From positions 124,001 to 188,000 of the forward strand of contig NZ_JABFNN010000031.1 in NCBI RefSeq assembly GCF_013090115.1: a stretch of 64,000 nucleotides of DNA, read 5' to 3'. The stretch comes from Flagellimonas amphidinii. GTDB taxonomy: Bacteria > Bacteroidota > Bacteroidia > Flavobacteriales > Flavobacteriaceae. Positions 43,531 to 52,904 of this stretch are shown in pieces. The notes under the pieces are model-generated. The model had not been told where the DNA came from, made no database searches, and saw only the letters and a list, made by a program, of their open reading frames with translations. Each line of letters opens with the position of its first letter. The stretch's first letter is position 1. The translations under genes were made by a program, and so were the position numbers.

Positions 43531-44588
43531 TTAAGATTGATATATAGTTTTACAATGTAATAGTCTTTCTGATGGTTCACATTGAGCTGGTATTTTCCAG
43601 GATAGAAATAATCCAATCGTTTTAGAGTGTTTCTATTGCCTTCTTCTGTATGTTCCGGCAAGTTTTTTCGATTTACCGTTATACTATTCTCGACCAACAA
43701 TTCAACACCATCAACATCTACTGTAATAAAGATACTTATTTTGGAAGGTTTGTCTGGATTAACCCCATATTTAAAAGCATTTTCAACGTAATTGACCAAA
43801 ATAATTGGTGCGATTTTCTTTCCAAAGGGATCACCGGACACTTCATATGTAAAGTTGGCTCCTTTGCCAATGCGGAGTTTCTGTAGTTCGATATAATCTG
43901 AAATATATTGTATCTCTTGTTGTAAGGGAACTGCTTCAACATTACTTTCTGTTACGACATAGCGCATCATTTCCGAAAGTTTTAATAAAGCTCTGGGAGC
44001 ATCATCCGACTTTTTTAACGTAAGTGCATAAATGCTATTAAGGGTATTGAATAAAAAATGGGGATTGATTTGTGCCTTGAGATAACTTACTTCTGCTTTT
44101 AGTTTTTCATGCTGCATTTCTTTCAGGCGGTTGTCCAATCGTAATAAAAATGAAAGGATAATAACCATAATGAACTGGAGAATAAATGAATCCCTGAAAA
44201 CAAAAATATTGAACAGGGGTGGTTTTCTGGGAGGCATGCCAGGTGGGGGCATTTGTCCTTGACCTGGCATGGAAGGAGGCATAGGTGTTCTGTCTACATA
44301 ATTTTGATTGACCAATAGGTCGGGGATAAATGAGATTATAGCCAAACAAACCAATAATATGGATATATATAGCAGGTATTTTTTCTCTGAGTAGAACTTG
44401 GGCACCAGCCAATGGTAGTTCAAATAGAAGAACAGTAATAATAAAGAATATCCCAAAAAATCTCTCTGAAAACCTGTGATATACCACATTTCCTTAAAGG
44501 AACCAGAATCTGGTGACGTTAAAATGGGAACGCTCAAAAGCCCCATTCCTATAAGAAGATTAATCCAGAAATCTTTGTTTTTCAACAT
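43527..44588 (-). CDS. LytS-type sensor histidine kinase
   Basis: 353 residues from the ATG at 44588 (MLKNKDFWINLLIGMG); the longer frame to 44618 adds an implausible polar stretch. Four membrane segments (about 7-24, 42-60, 72-92, 128-150), a Pro/Met-rich loop between the third and fourth (99-124), then a His_kinase domain with His177 in LKAQINPHFLFNTLN and ATPase motif NYVENAFKYGVN. Paralogue of the kinase at 39394-40416, which also has a Pro-rich loop (GPKGPPPN) at the same position. A weak promoter-like element, TTG (44648-44650, - strand) with TAAAATTTG at 44616-44624, lies upstream. Confidence 0.92.
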   Translation of the reverse strand: MLKNKDFWINLLIGMGLLSVPILTSPDSGSFKEMWYITGFQRDFLGYSLLLLFFYLNYHWLVPKFYSEKKYLLYISILLVCLAIISFIPDLLVNQNYVDRTPMPPSMPGQGQMPPPGMPPRKPPLFNIFVFRDSFILQFIMVIILSFLLRLDNRLKEMQHEKLKAEVSYLKAQINPHFLFNTLNSIYALTLKKSDDAPRALLKLSEMMRYVVTESNVEAVPLQQEIQYISDYIELQKLRIGKGANFTYEVSGDPFGKKIAPIILVNYVENAFKYGVNPDKPSKISIFITVDVDGVELLVENSITVNRKNLPEHTEEGNRNTLKRLDYFYPGKYQLNVNHQKDYYIVKLYINLK

Positions 44589-44743
44589 GTGGGTATAGGA
44601 AAACTTAAAGCTATGCAAATTTTAGGAAAGCCATCAAAAAATGAGGTCAATGTATGGAATTCTGAGGCTAGAGTTATTTTTGGTATTATAAAATGGGACA
44701 ATTCAGTAGGTGTTAATTTTTTTTGATTAATGGGAAGGTTACA

Positions 44744-45397
44744 TCAAAGCTTTTCACCATAGGCCAAATCCCCGGCGTCTCCCAAGCCCGGGACAATGTA
44801 TCCCTTACTGTTAAGTTCATCATCAATAGCGGCTATCCAAAGCTGTGTTTCTGAAGGAAATATTTTTTGTACGTGAGCAATACCAGCTTGTGATCCTATT
44901 ACAGAAATGATATGGATTTTTTCGGGTTTGCCATGGGCACTGAGAGCTTTCAATACATTTTCCAGTGTTTTGCCAGTGGCCAACATAGGATCTGTAAGTA
45001 CCAACGTTTTGCCCGTTAGCTTTGGAGCTGCCAAATATTTCACGATCACATCAAAATCATCATCTCCATTGGGATGATGCCTAAAAGCTGAAATGAAGGC
45101 ATTTTCAGCACCATCAAAATAATTTAATAGCCCTTGATGTAACGGGAGGCCTGCCCTTAACACTGAACAAAGCACCAAATTGTCTGCATAAAGAGAAGTT
45201 TCTTTGGAGCCTAAAGGAGTTTTTACAGCAGTGAATTTGCAACCCAATGTCTTACTCATTTCATATGCCAATACTTCACCAATACGTTCAATATTGCGTC
45301 TAAACCGCATGGCATCTTTTTGTATTTGCGTATCCCGTATCTCGGCAATAAAAGTGTTCAAAAGAGAATTTGAAGTGTCAAAACGATGTACTGTCAT
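44744..45397 (-). CDS. upp: Uracil phosphoribosyltransferase
   Basis: 217 residues. Converts uracil and PRPP to UMP in pyrimidine salvage; cytoplasmic. The PRPP-binding loop is VLTDPMLATGKT (133-144), and the uracil-binding C-terminus GYIVPGLGDAGDLAYG matches the family. The VLRAGLPLHQGLL stretch (79-91) is also typical. It lies downstream of the deo genes on the same strand with a 130-base gap and shares their salvage role. Confidence 0.95.
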   Translation of the reverse strand: MTVHRFDTSNSLLNTFIAEIRDTQIQKDAMRFRRNIERIGEVLAYEMSKTLGCKFTAVKTPLGSKETSLYADNLVLCSVLRAGLPLHQGLLNYFDGAENAFISAFRHHPNGDDDFDVIVKYLAAPKLTGKTLVLTDPMLATGKTLENVLKALSAHGKPEKIHIISVIGSQAGIAHVQKIFPSETQLWIAAIDDELNSKGYIVPGLGDAGDLAYGEKL

Positions 45398-45527
45398 TCG
45401 GTTTGGTTTTGTTAAAAATAGTTAGAATTTCAAAATGTAGATAGACCAGAGCCAATGCTAGTTTTTGTCATCGTAAAGACGTTGTCCCTTCAAAAAATGA
45501 AAAATAGTATAATGAAAACTTGGTAAC

Positions 45528-46232
45528 TTAAGAAATAGCTGCTGCCAATGCAATTTCCACCATCGAATTGAAAGACGTCTCCCTTTCTTTTGCAGAAAGA
45601 TGTTTGCCCGTGACCAGAGAATCGGAAATGGTTAGTATGGTTAATGCTCTTACATTGTACTTTGCGGCAATAGTATAAAGTCCAGCTGTCTCCATTTCTA
45701 CACAGAGAATACCATATTGTGCCCAAAGTTTGTATTCATTGGGATCATCTTCATAAAACTCATCGGAAGAAAGAACATTGCCAGCTTTTATAGGGATGTT
45801 ATTGTTTTGGGCATAGTTGACAGCCTTTAGAAAAAGGTCAAAATTTGCTGTTGGCGAATAATCAGAATTGATGAACCTTGAATTGTTGATGCCTGAAGTT
45901 GTTGAAGCTGCCATGGCCAACACCACATCATTAAGTTTTACATCAGCTTGGTATGAGCCTGCTGAACCCACGCGGATGATATTTTTAACGCCATAGTCCT
46001 TAATGAGCTCATGAAAATAAATCATGGAAGAGGGCATACCCATACCGCTCCCTTGAACAGATATTCTTTTGCCATTATACATCCCTGTATACCCCAACAT
46101 ACCCCTGACCTGATTGTAACAAAAAGGATTGTCCAAGAACGTTTCTGCAATCCATTTGGCGCGAAGCGGGTCTCCCGGCATAAGCACAGTTTCTGCAATT
46201 TCACCTGGTTTGGCTTCAATATGGATACTCAT
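45528..46232 (-). CDS. deoD: Purine-nucleoside phosphorylase DeoD-type
   Basis: 234 residues, the usual length for the hexameric DeoD family. It splits purine (deoxy)nucleosides with phosphate into base and (deoxy)ribose-1-phosphate. Phosphate site GDPLRA at 20-25, IIRVGSAGSYQ, substrate motif VEMETAGLY and catalytic Asp in TISDSLVTG are present. It starts 9 bases after deoC, consistent with a deo salvage operon. Confidence 0.96.
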   Translation of the reverse strand: MSIHIEAKPGEIAETVLMPGDPLRAKWIAETFLDNPFCYNQVRGMLGYTGMYNGKRISVQGSGMGMPSSMIYFHELIKDYGVKNIIRVGSAGSYQADVKLNDVVLAMAASTTSGINNSRFINSDYSPTANFDLFLKAVNYAQNNNIPIKAGNVLSSDEFYEDDPNEYKLWAQYGILCVEMETAGLYTIAAKYNVRALTILTISDSLVTGKHLSAKERETSFNSMVEIALAAAIS

Positions 46233-46241
46233 AGGATTGGA

Positions 46242-46880
46242 TTATTTTAGTAATGATGGACCGGAAGAAGTTCCGATGCGCGAAACTCCCAGTTCAATAT
46301 ATTTTAAAGCGGTTTCCTTGTCTTTTATACCGCCGGATGCCTTTATCAAAGCTTTGGTGCCTACCACTTTTTTCATAAGGATTACATCTTCAAAGGTGGC
46401 GCCACCGCTACCAAATCCGGTAGAGGTTTTTACAAAATCCGCACCTGCGAGGACAGCTAAGTTACACGCCCTTTCTTTTTCTTCTGTGGTCAGGTAACAC
46501 ATTTCCAAAATCACTTTCAAGACCTTTTCTCCAATTACTTGCTTTATTGCTTTAATCTCATTGAGTACTTCAGTATCTAACTTGGATTTTAGCCAGCCCA
46601 TGTTTATGACCATATCAATTTCATCTGCTCCTTGTACTATACAATCTTCTGCTTCAAAGATTTTGGTTTTGGTGGACATTGCTCCTAGTGGAAAACCAAT
46701 AACTGCGGCTACTTTTACTTGAGTATGTTCAAGTAATTTCTTGGCCAGTTTTACATGGCAACCATTTACGCAGACTGCCTTAAATTGATGTTTTTTGGCT
46801 TCTTCACATAGCTGATGAATGTCAGTAACACTTGCGGTAGGTTTTAAATTGGTATGGTCTATATATTGTGATATCGTCAT
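46242..46880 (-). CDS. deoC: Deoxyribose-phosphate aldolase
   Basis: 212 residues, short DeoC form. It cleaves 2-deoxyribose-5-phosphate to glyceraldehyde-3-phosphate and acetaldehyde. Schiff-base Lys151 lies in DFVKTSTGFG; the general acid/base pair is Asp89 (DEIDMVINMG) and Lys180 (LIKASGGIKD). It sits between the TerB-like gene (4-base gap) and deoD (9 bases), so all three are likely cotranscribed. Confidence 0.96.
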   Translation of the reverse strand: MTISQYIDHTNLKPTASVTDIHQLCEEAKKHQFKAVCVNGCHVKLAKKLLEHTQVKVAAVIGFPLGAMSTKTKIFEAEDCIVQGADEIDMVINMGWLKSKLDTEVLNEIKAIKQVIGEKVLKVILEMCYLTTEEKERACNLAVLAGADFVKTSTGFGSGGATFEDVILMKKVVGTKALIKASGGIKDKETALKYIELGVSRIGTSSGPSLLK

Positions 46881-46884
46881 GTTT

Positions 46885-47289
46885 TTATCTAGCCAAGAGT
46901 TGTTTCAACTTAAAGATAATCAACATCTCTGATTTATTTTTCCCAGCAAACGAATCTGCAATGGCCTCCGCAGTCTCAAGAATCAAGGTTTTTAGGACAG
47001 GGGTGAACTTTTTTGGGTGTTCTTTGTAGAATGTCTTGAATTCATCAAAATACTGCTCATCATTTTTTTCTTCATTTTCCAACCAATCAAAAACAATTTC
47101 TATTTGGTAGGCTGAGTCTGTATGGTACTCATCCACAAAATCATCAACATCCAACCAATGTTGCCTCACATACTTTCGCAATCTAGTTACTTCAACAGGT
47201 CTTACCTTATTATCTGCCATGGCAACCGCATAGAAAAGTTTGCCAAGGTTTTGGTAAAACGCATTTCCTATTTTTTCTGAATTAAGCAT
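46885..47289 (-). CDS. TerB-like helical protein
   Basis: 134 residues, all helical, with the TerB/DjlA-N-like pattern: YAVAMADNKVRPVEVTRLRKYV, an acidic second helix pair, and LETAEAIADSFAGKNKSEMLIIFKL at the end. TerB-like domains bind metal or act as scaffolds; the role here is unknown. First gene of the deo operon; the ATG at 47289 is followed 4 bases after its stop by deoC. Confidence 0.6.
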   Translation of the reverse strand: MLNSEKIGNAFYQNLGKLFYAVAMADNKVRPVEVTRLRKYVRQHWLDVDDFVDEYHTDSAYQIEIVFDWLENEEKNDEQYFDEFKTFYKEHPKKFTPVLKTLILETAEAIADSFAGKNKSEMLIIFKLKQLLAR

Positions 47290-47380
47290 GACAAAGAGTT
47301 TTGTTCAATTAAAAATAGAACCATCTCTTAGCGTTGCATATGACTTTGGTCAGTTTTTGAAGAAGCTGGAAACGTTTTGG

Positions 47381-48730
47381 TTAAAACTGCAATGTAAATA
47401 CAGTTTTTTTATGAGGTAAGGATTGCACATTCAAACTTCCCCCGTGCAATTGCAATATTTGTTTGGAAAGGCTTAATCCAATCCCGGTTCCAGAATTTTT
47501 GGTGGTGAAAAAGGGAACGAAAATTTCATTGATCAAATCTTCCGGAATACCTGGTCCGTTATCATTTACAGTGATGTACTTCTTATTTTCTGAATTGATT
47601 CCTGCAGCAAGAACAATTTTTCCCTGTTCTTGATTTCCAATTGACTGCAGGGCATTTTTGCCAAGATTGACCAATACTTGGGTAATTTGCTTTTCATCAA
47701 TAAAAAGCTCCAATCCTTTCGGTTCTATATGGATTTCTATTTTAGGAGAGTTTGAAGTTTCAACCTTAGGAAGCAAAAGTTTGACTTTTTCCAGTAGTTT
47801 TTCTGCAGAAACAATTGTTTTGTCCGGTTCAGGAACATTAAGGAAAGTTCGATAAGACTTTACAAAATCCATTAAATTACTTCCCTGCTCTTTGATGACC
47901 TCGAGTCCCTTTGCTGTGATGGTAACTTGTTCTTTATTCAAATGGTCTTCAATAATTTGTCCATCAGTACCCACAAAATATTTTAGTATTGAATCTGAAA
48001 TGGAGGTGATAGGGGTAATGGTATTCATGATTTCGTGGGTAAGTACCCTAATCAATTTTACCCAAGAGTCTGTTTCTTTTTCATCCAATTCTTTGTGAAT
48101 ATCTTGTACAACGACCAAAAGCATAGCTTGGTCATTGAGTGCTATGGATTTACTTTTAATGGCCAGCTGTGTTTTTTCACGTTCGTTGGTCAATTGAAAA
48201 AGTTTCCTATCAAAGGGTTTCAGCTCTGAGAACAATCGATACAATTGCATATTAACTTGTTGCAGTTGCTTAATGTGGTTCAAAGGTTTATGATTGAGCA
48301 ATTTTTCCACGGTTGGGTTGGAAAAAAGAATGTGCCCCCTTTCATTATAAGTTAGGATTCCAATATTGGCCTGTTTTAATATTTCTTGATAGTATCTTTC
48401 CCTAATCTGCAATTGCAGATGAACTTCTTGAATCAATTTATTTACCCTGTTAAGACTGATGTTGAGTTCCTTGAAAGATTCAATTGTCACTTTTTCAGGA
48501 AAGCGAAGGGTAAAGTCTTCATTCTTAATGGCATCAAAGAAATATGCGATCTTTCTATTGGTACTGTTGATATAACGAATCAAAAAATAAACCTGAAAAC
48601 ACAGAAAAATAAGGGAGAAAACCAAAATGCCCCACCATTTATTTGACCAAGAAAATGCAAAAAGGAAAGCCGTTAGGGTTATCAAAATAACCCTGAAAAT
48701 TAACTGTAAATAAAAATTGCGACTTGCCAT
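47381..48730 (-). CDS. NtrY-like sensor histidine kinase
   Basis: 449 residues: two transmembrane segments (about 11-29 and 34-52), a HAMP-like region (53-105), a PAS-like domain (110-215), a HisKA helix with His232 in VLTHEIMNTITPI and a HATPase domain (NLGKNALQSIGNQ, DNGPGIPEDL, GTGIGLSLSKQIL). It overlaps the NtrC-type regulator by a single base (TAATG) and is its cognate kinase. Typical of NtrY-type kinases sensing envelope state; the signal is unknown. Confidence 0.92.
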   Translation of the reverse strand: MASRNFYLQLIFRVILITLTAFLFAFSWSNKWWGILVFSLIFLCFQVYFLIRYINSTNRKIAYFFDAIKNEDFTLRFPEKVTIESFKELNISLNRVNKLIQEVHLQLQIRERYYQEILKQANIGILTYNERGHILFSNPTVEKLLNHKPLNHIKQLQQVNMQLYRLFSELKPFDRKLFQLTNEREKTQLAIKSKSIALNDQAMLLVVVQDIHKELDEKETDSWVKLIRVLTHEIMNTITPITSISDSILKYFVGTDGQIIEDHLNKEQVTITAKGLEVIKEQGSNLMDFVKSYRTFLNVPEPDKTIVSAEKLLEKVKLLLPKVETSNSPKIEIHIEPKGLELFIDEKQITQVLVNLGKNALQSIGNQEQGKIVLAAGINSENKKYITVNDNGPGIPEDLINEIFVPFFTTKNSGTGIGLSLSKQILQLHGGSLNVQSLPHKKTVFTLQF

Positions 48731-50094
48731 TATCTACTTTGTTTTTTGAGTTTATTGTAGAGAGTCTGTCTTGTAATGCCCAGCTGTTCTGCAGCGGCAC
48801 TATGGTTGCCTTCGTGGCGTTCCAGAGCTTGTAAGATCATTTGGTGCTCCATTTCATCCAAGGTCAATGGAGTATCTGCGGAGGATGTGTGGAACTTGGT
48901 TTGAAAGGGAAAATCATTGGCTTTTAGGACTGGACCGTCGCTTAAAATTATTGCTCTTTCTACAGTATGTTGTAATTCCCGGATATTGCCCGGCCAATTG
49001 TAGCCCATTAATTTTTCTTCTGCGGCATTGTTAATGCGCAATCCCGGTTTGCCATATTTAGCACTGAATTTCTTCAGGAAAAAATCTGTAAGCAACAATA
49101 TATCATTATCTCTATTTCTGAGTGCAGGAACCTGAATGTGAATGGTATTGATTCGGTACAATAAATCCTCACGAAAAATGCCTTCTGCAACCATTTGCTC
49201 CAAATTGCAATTGGTGGCACATACCAAGCGAATATCAACAGGGATTGGTTTGTTGGAACCAACTCTTACGATAGTTTTATTTTGAATGGCAGATAGCAAT
49301 TTGGCCTGCATTTGCAAGGAAAGATTTCCAATTTCATCTAGAAAAAGGGTACCTCCATTGGCAGCTTCAAATTTACCCGTTCTGTCTTCTTTGGCATCTG
49401 TAAAAGAACCCTTAGTATGCCCAAAAAGTTCACTTTCAAAAAGATTCTCGGAAATAGATCCCATGTCCACATTGATGAAAACCTCGTTTTTTCGCTTAGA
49501 TTTTTGATGGATTTCTCGGGCAATTAATTCCTTGCCAGTTCCATTTTCCCCGGTAATCAGAACATTTACATCTGTCTTGGCAACTTTGTTCACTAAGTTC
49601 AATACAGTATTTAATGCCCTGCTATTCCCGATAATGAAATTTTTATTTTGATTGATGACCTGCTTAAGACTACTTTCCTTTTGTTTTAATTGATGTACCT
49701 CCTTCTTTGTTTTTCTAAGTTGATATGCAGATTTGACGGTGGCCAATAACTTTTCGTTGTTCCATGGTTTAAGAATGAAATCTGCCGCACCTTCCTTTAG
49801 GGCTTTCACAGCTAAATCCACAGCACCATATGCGGTCATCATAATTACAGAAGTATGTGGAGTTTTTTTTCTGATTTCCTTAAGCCAATACAAACCTTCG
49901 TTACCAGAATTGACCCCGGCAGAAAAATTCATGTCCAGTAGAATAATATCAAAGCTGTTCAGATCTGGGAAAGAGGACAACTGATTTGGATTTGAGATGG
50001 ATTTTACCATCTTGTATTCAAACTGCAGTAGGATTTCCAAAGCACTCAATATGCTTTTATTGTCATCTACCAATAAAATCTTTGCGTCTGTCAT
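48730..50094 (-). CDS. NtrC-type sigma-54-dependent response regulator
   Basis: 454 residues: receiver domain (1-122, Asp54 in ILLDMNF), AAA+ sigma-54 interaction domain (about 150-385; Walker A GENGTGKE at 182-189, sigma-54 contact loop GSFTDA at 229-234 in place of GAFTGA, Walker B GTLFLDEIG) and a Fis-type helix-turn-helix at the end (GNHSAAAEQLGITRQTLYNKLKKQ). The GxFTDA variant is common in this phylum. It is divergent from the efflux operon, whose promoter is of the sigma-54 type, so it is the obvious activator. Confidence 0.94.
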   Translation of the reverse strand: MTDAKILLVDDNKSILSALEILLQFEYKMVKSISNPNQLSSFPDLNSFDIILLDMNFSAGVNSGNEGLYWLKEIRKKTPHTSVIMMTAYGAVDLAVKALKEGAADFILKPWNNEKLLATVKSAYQLRKTKKEVHQLKQKESSLKQVINQNKNFIIGNSRALNTVLNLVNKVAKTDVNVLITGENGTGKELIAREIHQKSKRKNEVFINVDMGSISENLFESELFGHTKGSFTDAKEDRTGKFEAANGGTLFLDEIGNLSLQMQAKLLSAIQNKTIVRVGSNKPIPVDIRLVCATNCNLEQMVAEGIFREDLLYRINTIHIQVPALRNRDNDILLLTDFFLKKFSAKYGKPGLRINNAAEEKLMGYNWPGNIRELQHTVERAIILSDGPVLKANDFPFQTKFHTSSADTPLTLDEMEHQMILQALERHEGNHSAAAEQLGITRQTLYNKLKKQSR

Positions 50095-50151
50095 GGCTCA
50101 ACTGTTAGACAGCATAAAACTACAATATGATATGAATGCTTTTTGCAAAGT

Positions 50152-50193
50152 GTATAAATATTTTACACAATTGGTATAAAAATTTGACACAAT
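50152..50193 (+). promoter_or_regulatory. Two upstream activator repeats for efflux operon
   Basis: GTATAAATATTTTACACAAT at 50152-50171 and GTATAAAAATTTGACACAAT at 50174-50193 are identical at 18 of 20 positions and start 22 bp apart, about two helical turns. Each is partly palindromic. They lie 60-110 bp upstream of the sigma-54 promoter, the position of enhancer sites for NtrC-type activators, and the first copy abuts a possible -7 element of the regulator gene, which could allow autoregulation. Confidence 0.7.
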
Positions 50194-50252
50194 AAAATCG
50201 CGTGGGATAAATTTTAAATTTTAAATAACTGATAATTAAAGATTTATGTTTA

Positions 50253-50267
50253 TGGCACAGCATTCGC
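50253..50267 (+). promoter_or_regulatory. Sigma-54 (-24/-12) promoter of efflux operon
   Basis: TGGCAC at 50253-50258, then AGCAT, then TCGC at 50264-50267; the invariant GG and GC are separated by 10 bases exactly as in the -24/-12 consensus (TGGCAC-N5-TTGC). Transcription would start near 50278, 15 bases before the TolC-family start codon. Confidence 0.75.
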
Positions 50268-50292
50268 TTACCTTTTGGCATAGTTAGCATAT

Positions 50293-51636
50293 ATGAAATT
50301 TAAAAAAGGCATCATAGCAATCATCTTTTTAGCGAGTCTTTCGCTGCATTCACAAAAAATGTGGACCCTGGATGACTGTGTTTCCTATGCTCTAGAGCAT
50401 AACCTACAATTGAACGACTTCAATTTAAATACCCAATCCAATAAAGAAACCTATCGGCAATCCATACGGGATTTATTTCCTACGGTAAGTGGTTTTGCCA
50501 ACTATTTTATTAGATATGGTCGTCAAACAAATCCGGAGGATAACAGTATCGTTAATACCGATATATTCTCTAACAATTATTCTTTGGATGGTGCCTTCGA
50601 TTTGTTTCAAGGGTTTCAAAAAATAAATAATCTAAAAGCTTCCAAATTCTTATACAAAGCGACGAAAGAGGAGCATTTACAACAGAAATATTTGTTGGCT
50701 TTCACGGTCATGTCCGCCTATTACGACATTCAATTTATTGAAGGGCTCATAACCATATCCAAAGAGCAGGTTGAAATCTCTCAAACCAATTATGACCTTG
50801 TTGAGAAACAAGTGGAACTTGGGCTTATGGCTGGCGCTGACCTTTATGAGGCTGAGTCTCTACTTTTGACAGATAAGTTGACTCTGACCCAAAACGAAAA
50901 CCGTTTAAAAGCTGCAAAATTGACCTTGTTACAAGCTATGAACGTTGAAGGGGAAAGTGAAATTACCATTGAGCCTGAATTTGGCGCTGTACCCATCAAA
51001 TATGCAGAAGAGACTGTACTTTCAGATTCAATTTTCAACAAAGCAAAGAGTTTTATGCCGTCAATCAAGGCGCAGGATTTTAGGGTCAAGGCGGCAAAAA
51101 AGCAATTAGCTGCCACTCGAGGCAGTTTATATCCTTCACTTTCATTGAGTGGAGGTATAGGTACTGGATATTTTGAAACCATAACCGACTCCTTAGGGGT
51201 AACTGTTCCTTTTAGAGATCAATTTAGTGAGAACAGGTTCGAGTATGTTGGCGCTACCTTAAATGTACCTCTCTTTAACGGATGGGCTAACCGGTCTAGG
51301 GTCAAACAGCAAAAGATTGCATTTGAACGTGCTAAGAATACTGCAAAAGTTACCGAGCAAGAGCTCTACCAAACTATACAGCAATTGGTGCAGGAGCACG
51401 AAGCTTTGATGGCAGAGATGGCTCAAACCGAAAAAAGGGCGGCTTCCCAGGGACTGGCTTTTAATATTGCCCAAAAAAGGTATGAAAAAGGCATGATCAA
51501 TGCCATAGAATTAGGTCAAGCAAAAACGCTCTACGCTACGGCACAAAACCAAAATTTACAGGCAAGATTGCGGTTACGGGTAAACAACAGCACCCTGGAT
51601 TTTTATCGCGGCCTACCAATATTTAATATCAACTAA
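50293..51636 (+). CDS. TolC-family outer-membrane efflux protein
   Basis: 447 residues with a signal peptide (1-20, ending LHSQ). Two repeated outer-membrane efflux (OEP) units form the alpha-helical barrel: coiled-coil segments at about 150-215 and 335-430, separated by strand hairpins such as FANYFIRYG and LSLSGGIGTGYF. It provides the outer-membrane channel of a tripartite MacAB-type exporter. First gene of the sigma-54-controlled operon; the adaptor gene begins 18 bases after its stop. Confidence 0.93.
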   Translation: MKFKKGIIAIIFLASLSLHSQKMWTLDDCVSYALEHNLQLNDFNLNTQSNKETYRQSIRDLFPTVSGFANYFIRYGRQTNPEDNSIVNTDIFSNNYSLDGAFDLFQGFQKINNLKASKFLYKATKEEHLQQKYLLAFTVMSAYYDIQFIEGLITISKEQVEISQTNYDLVEKQVELGLMAGADLYEAESLLLTDKLTLTQNENRLKAAKLTLLQAMNVEGESEITIEPEFGAVPIKYAEETVLSDSIFNKAKSFMPSIKAQDFRVKAAKKQLAATRGSLYPSLSLSGGIGTGYFETITDSLGVTVPFRDQFSENRFEYVGATLNVPLFNGWANRSRVKQQKIAFERAKNTAKVTEQELYQTIQQLVQEHEALMAEMAQTEKRAASQGLAFNIAQKRYEKGMINAIELGQAKTLYATAQNQNLQARLRLRVNNSTLDFYRGLPIFNIN

Positions 51637-51653
51637 CAAAGAACAAAAGAACA

Positions 51654-52904
51654 ATGGATATACAACTCGAAAAGAAAAAAGGACTTAAACCCAAACACTA
51701 CGGATATATAGCTTTGGGCATTTTGTTGCTGTTCGTTGGATGGAAAATGGCGTTTGGTAGTTCTTTATCAACCTATAGAACAGAAAAAGAAAAGCTTACC
51801 ATAGCTCAAGTAGCACAAGGCAAGTTTGATGATTATATTACTATAAATGGTAATGTTGCTCCCATTGCCACTATTTATATGGATGCTTATGAAGGTGGAA
51901 GGGTTACCGAAAAACTCATTGAAGAGGGAGCCATGGTAAAGAAAGGTGACATTATCCTAAAATTGGAAAATACGAACCTCTACGAACAAATTTTGGCAAG
52001 TGAAAGTAACCTAGCGCTTAAGCAGAACGATCTTAGATCTACAAAACTCACATTCGATTCCAGACAAGTAGAGGGCCGCAGATCGTTGGCCACAGCCAGT
52101 ACAGATTTGCAAAGAACCAAAAGAAATTTTGAGCAAAACCAAGCGCTTTACGATGAGGAATTGATTTCACAGGAAGCGTATTTGCTGTCAAAGGAAAACT
52201 ATGAGCTTTCCAAAAAACAGTATGAGATTGTAAAGCTGCAAACCGAAAACGATGATCAATTGCGCAAAACATCACTTACAGGACTGGATGAAGATTTGGC
52301 CAGAATGAAAAAAACCTTGGGAATGGTGTATGAGCGTTTAGATCATTTGAATGTAAGAGCCCCTGCCGACGGACAATTAGGATTTTTAGATGCCGAAATC
52401 GGTCAGAACATCACCCAAGGGCAGAGAATTGGCCAGATCAACGTGTTGACTGATTTTAAAATAGAAGCTGAAATCGATGAGCATTACATTGACCGGGTAA
52501 GGAGGGATTTGGTTGCATCTTTTGAGCGCAATGGACAAGAATATCCTTTGCGGGTAAGAAAAGTTTATCCTGAAGTGAGAAATGGAAGGTTTAAAGTGGA
52601 TTTGGTCTTTACGGACCAAAAACCTGAAACCATCAGGGCTGGACAGAGCTACAACATCAAACTGCAATTGGGTGCATCAAGCGAGGCGCTTTTATTACCT
52701 AAAGGAGGTTTTTTCCAAAGTACAGGTGGTCAATGGGTATTTGTGGTCAATGCTAATGGCAATGAAGCCATAAAGAGAAACATCCGATTGGGGAAACAAA
52801 ACTCAAGATACTATGAAGTACTTGAAGGGCTGGAAGCAGGGGAGCAAATCATTACCAGCAACTATGATAGTTTTGGTGATGCTGAACGGATAGTATTAAA
52901 ATAA
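51654..52904 (+). CDS. HlyD/MacA-type periplasmic adaptor protein
   Basis: 416 residues: a membrane anchor (about 17-33), a lipoyl/barrel-sandwich half (about 55-105; MDAYEGGRVTEKLIEEGAMVKKGDIILKLENT), a coiled-coil hairpin (about 105-230), the second lipoyl half (VRAPADGQLGFLDAEIGQNITQGQRIGQI), a beta-barrel domain, and a membrane-proximal domain ending ITSNYDSFGDAERIVLK. It joins the inner-membrane permease and the TolC-like channel. Confidence 0.93.
   Translation: MDIQLEKKKGLKPKHYGYIALGILLLFVGWKMAFGSSLSTYRTEKEKLTIAQVAQGKFDDYITINGNVAPIATIYMDAYEGGRVTEKLIEEGAMVKKGDIILKLENTNLYEQILASESNLALKQNDLRSTKLTFDSRQVEGRRSLATASTDLQRTKRNFEQNQALYDEELISQEAYLLSKENYELSKKQYEIVKLQTENDDQLRKTSLTGLDEDLARMKKTLGMVYERLDHLNVRAPADGQLGFLDAEIGQNITQGQRIGQINVLTDFKIEAEIDEHYIDRVRRDLVASFERNGQEYPLRVRKVYPEVRNGRFKVDLVFTDQKPETIRAGQSYNIKLQLGASSEALLLPKGGFFQSTGGQWVFVVNANGNEAIKRNIRLGKQNSRYYEVLEGLEAGEQIITSNYDSFGDAERIVLK

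Noticed and set aside
50275..50289. A second TGGCA...GC pattern (TGGCATAGTTAGC) near the TolC start
   Set aside because: GG and GC are only 8 bases apart, not the 10 needed for sigma-54, and it lies too close to the start codon.
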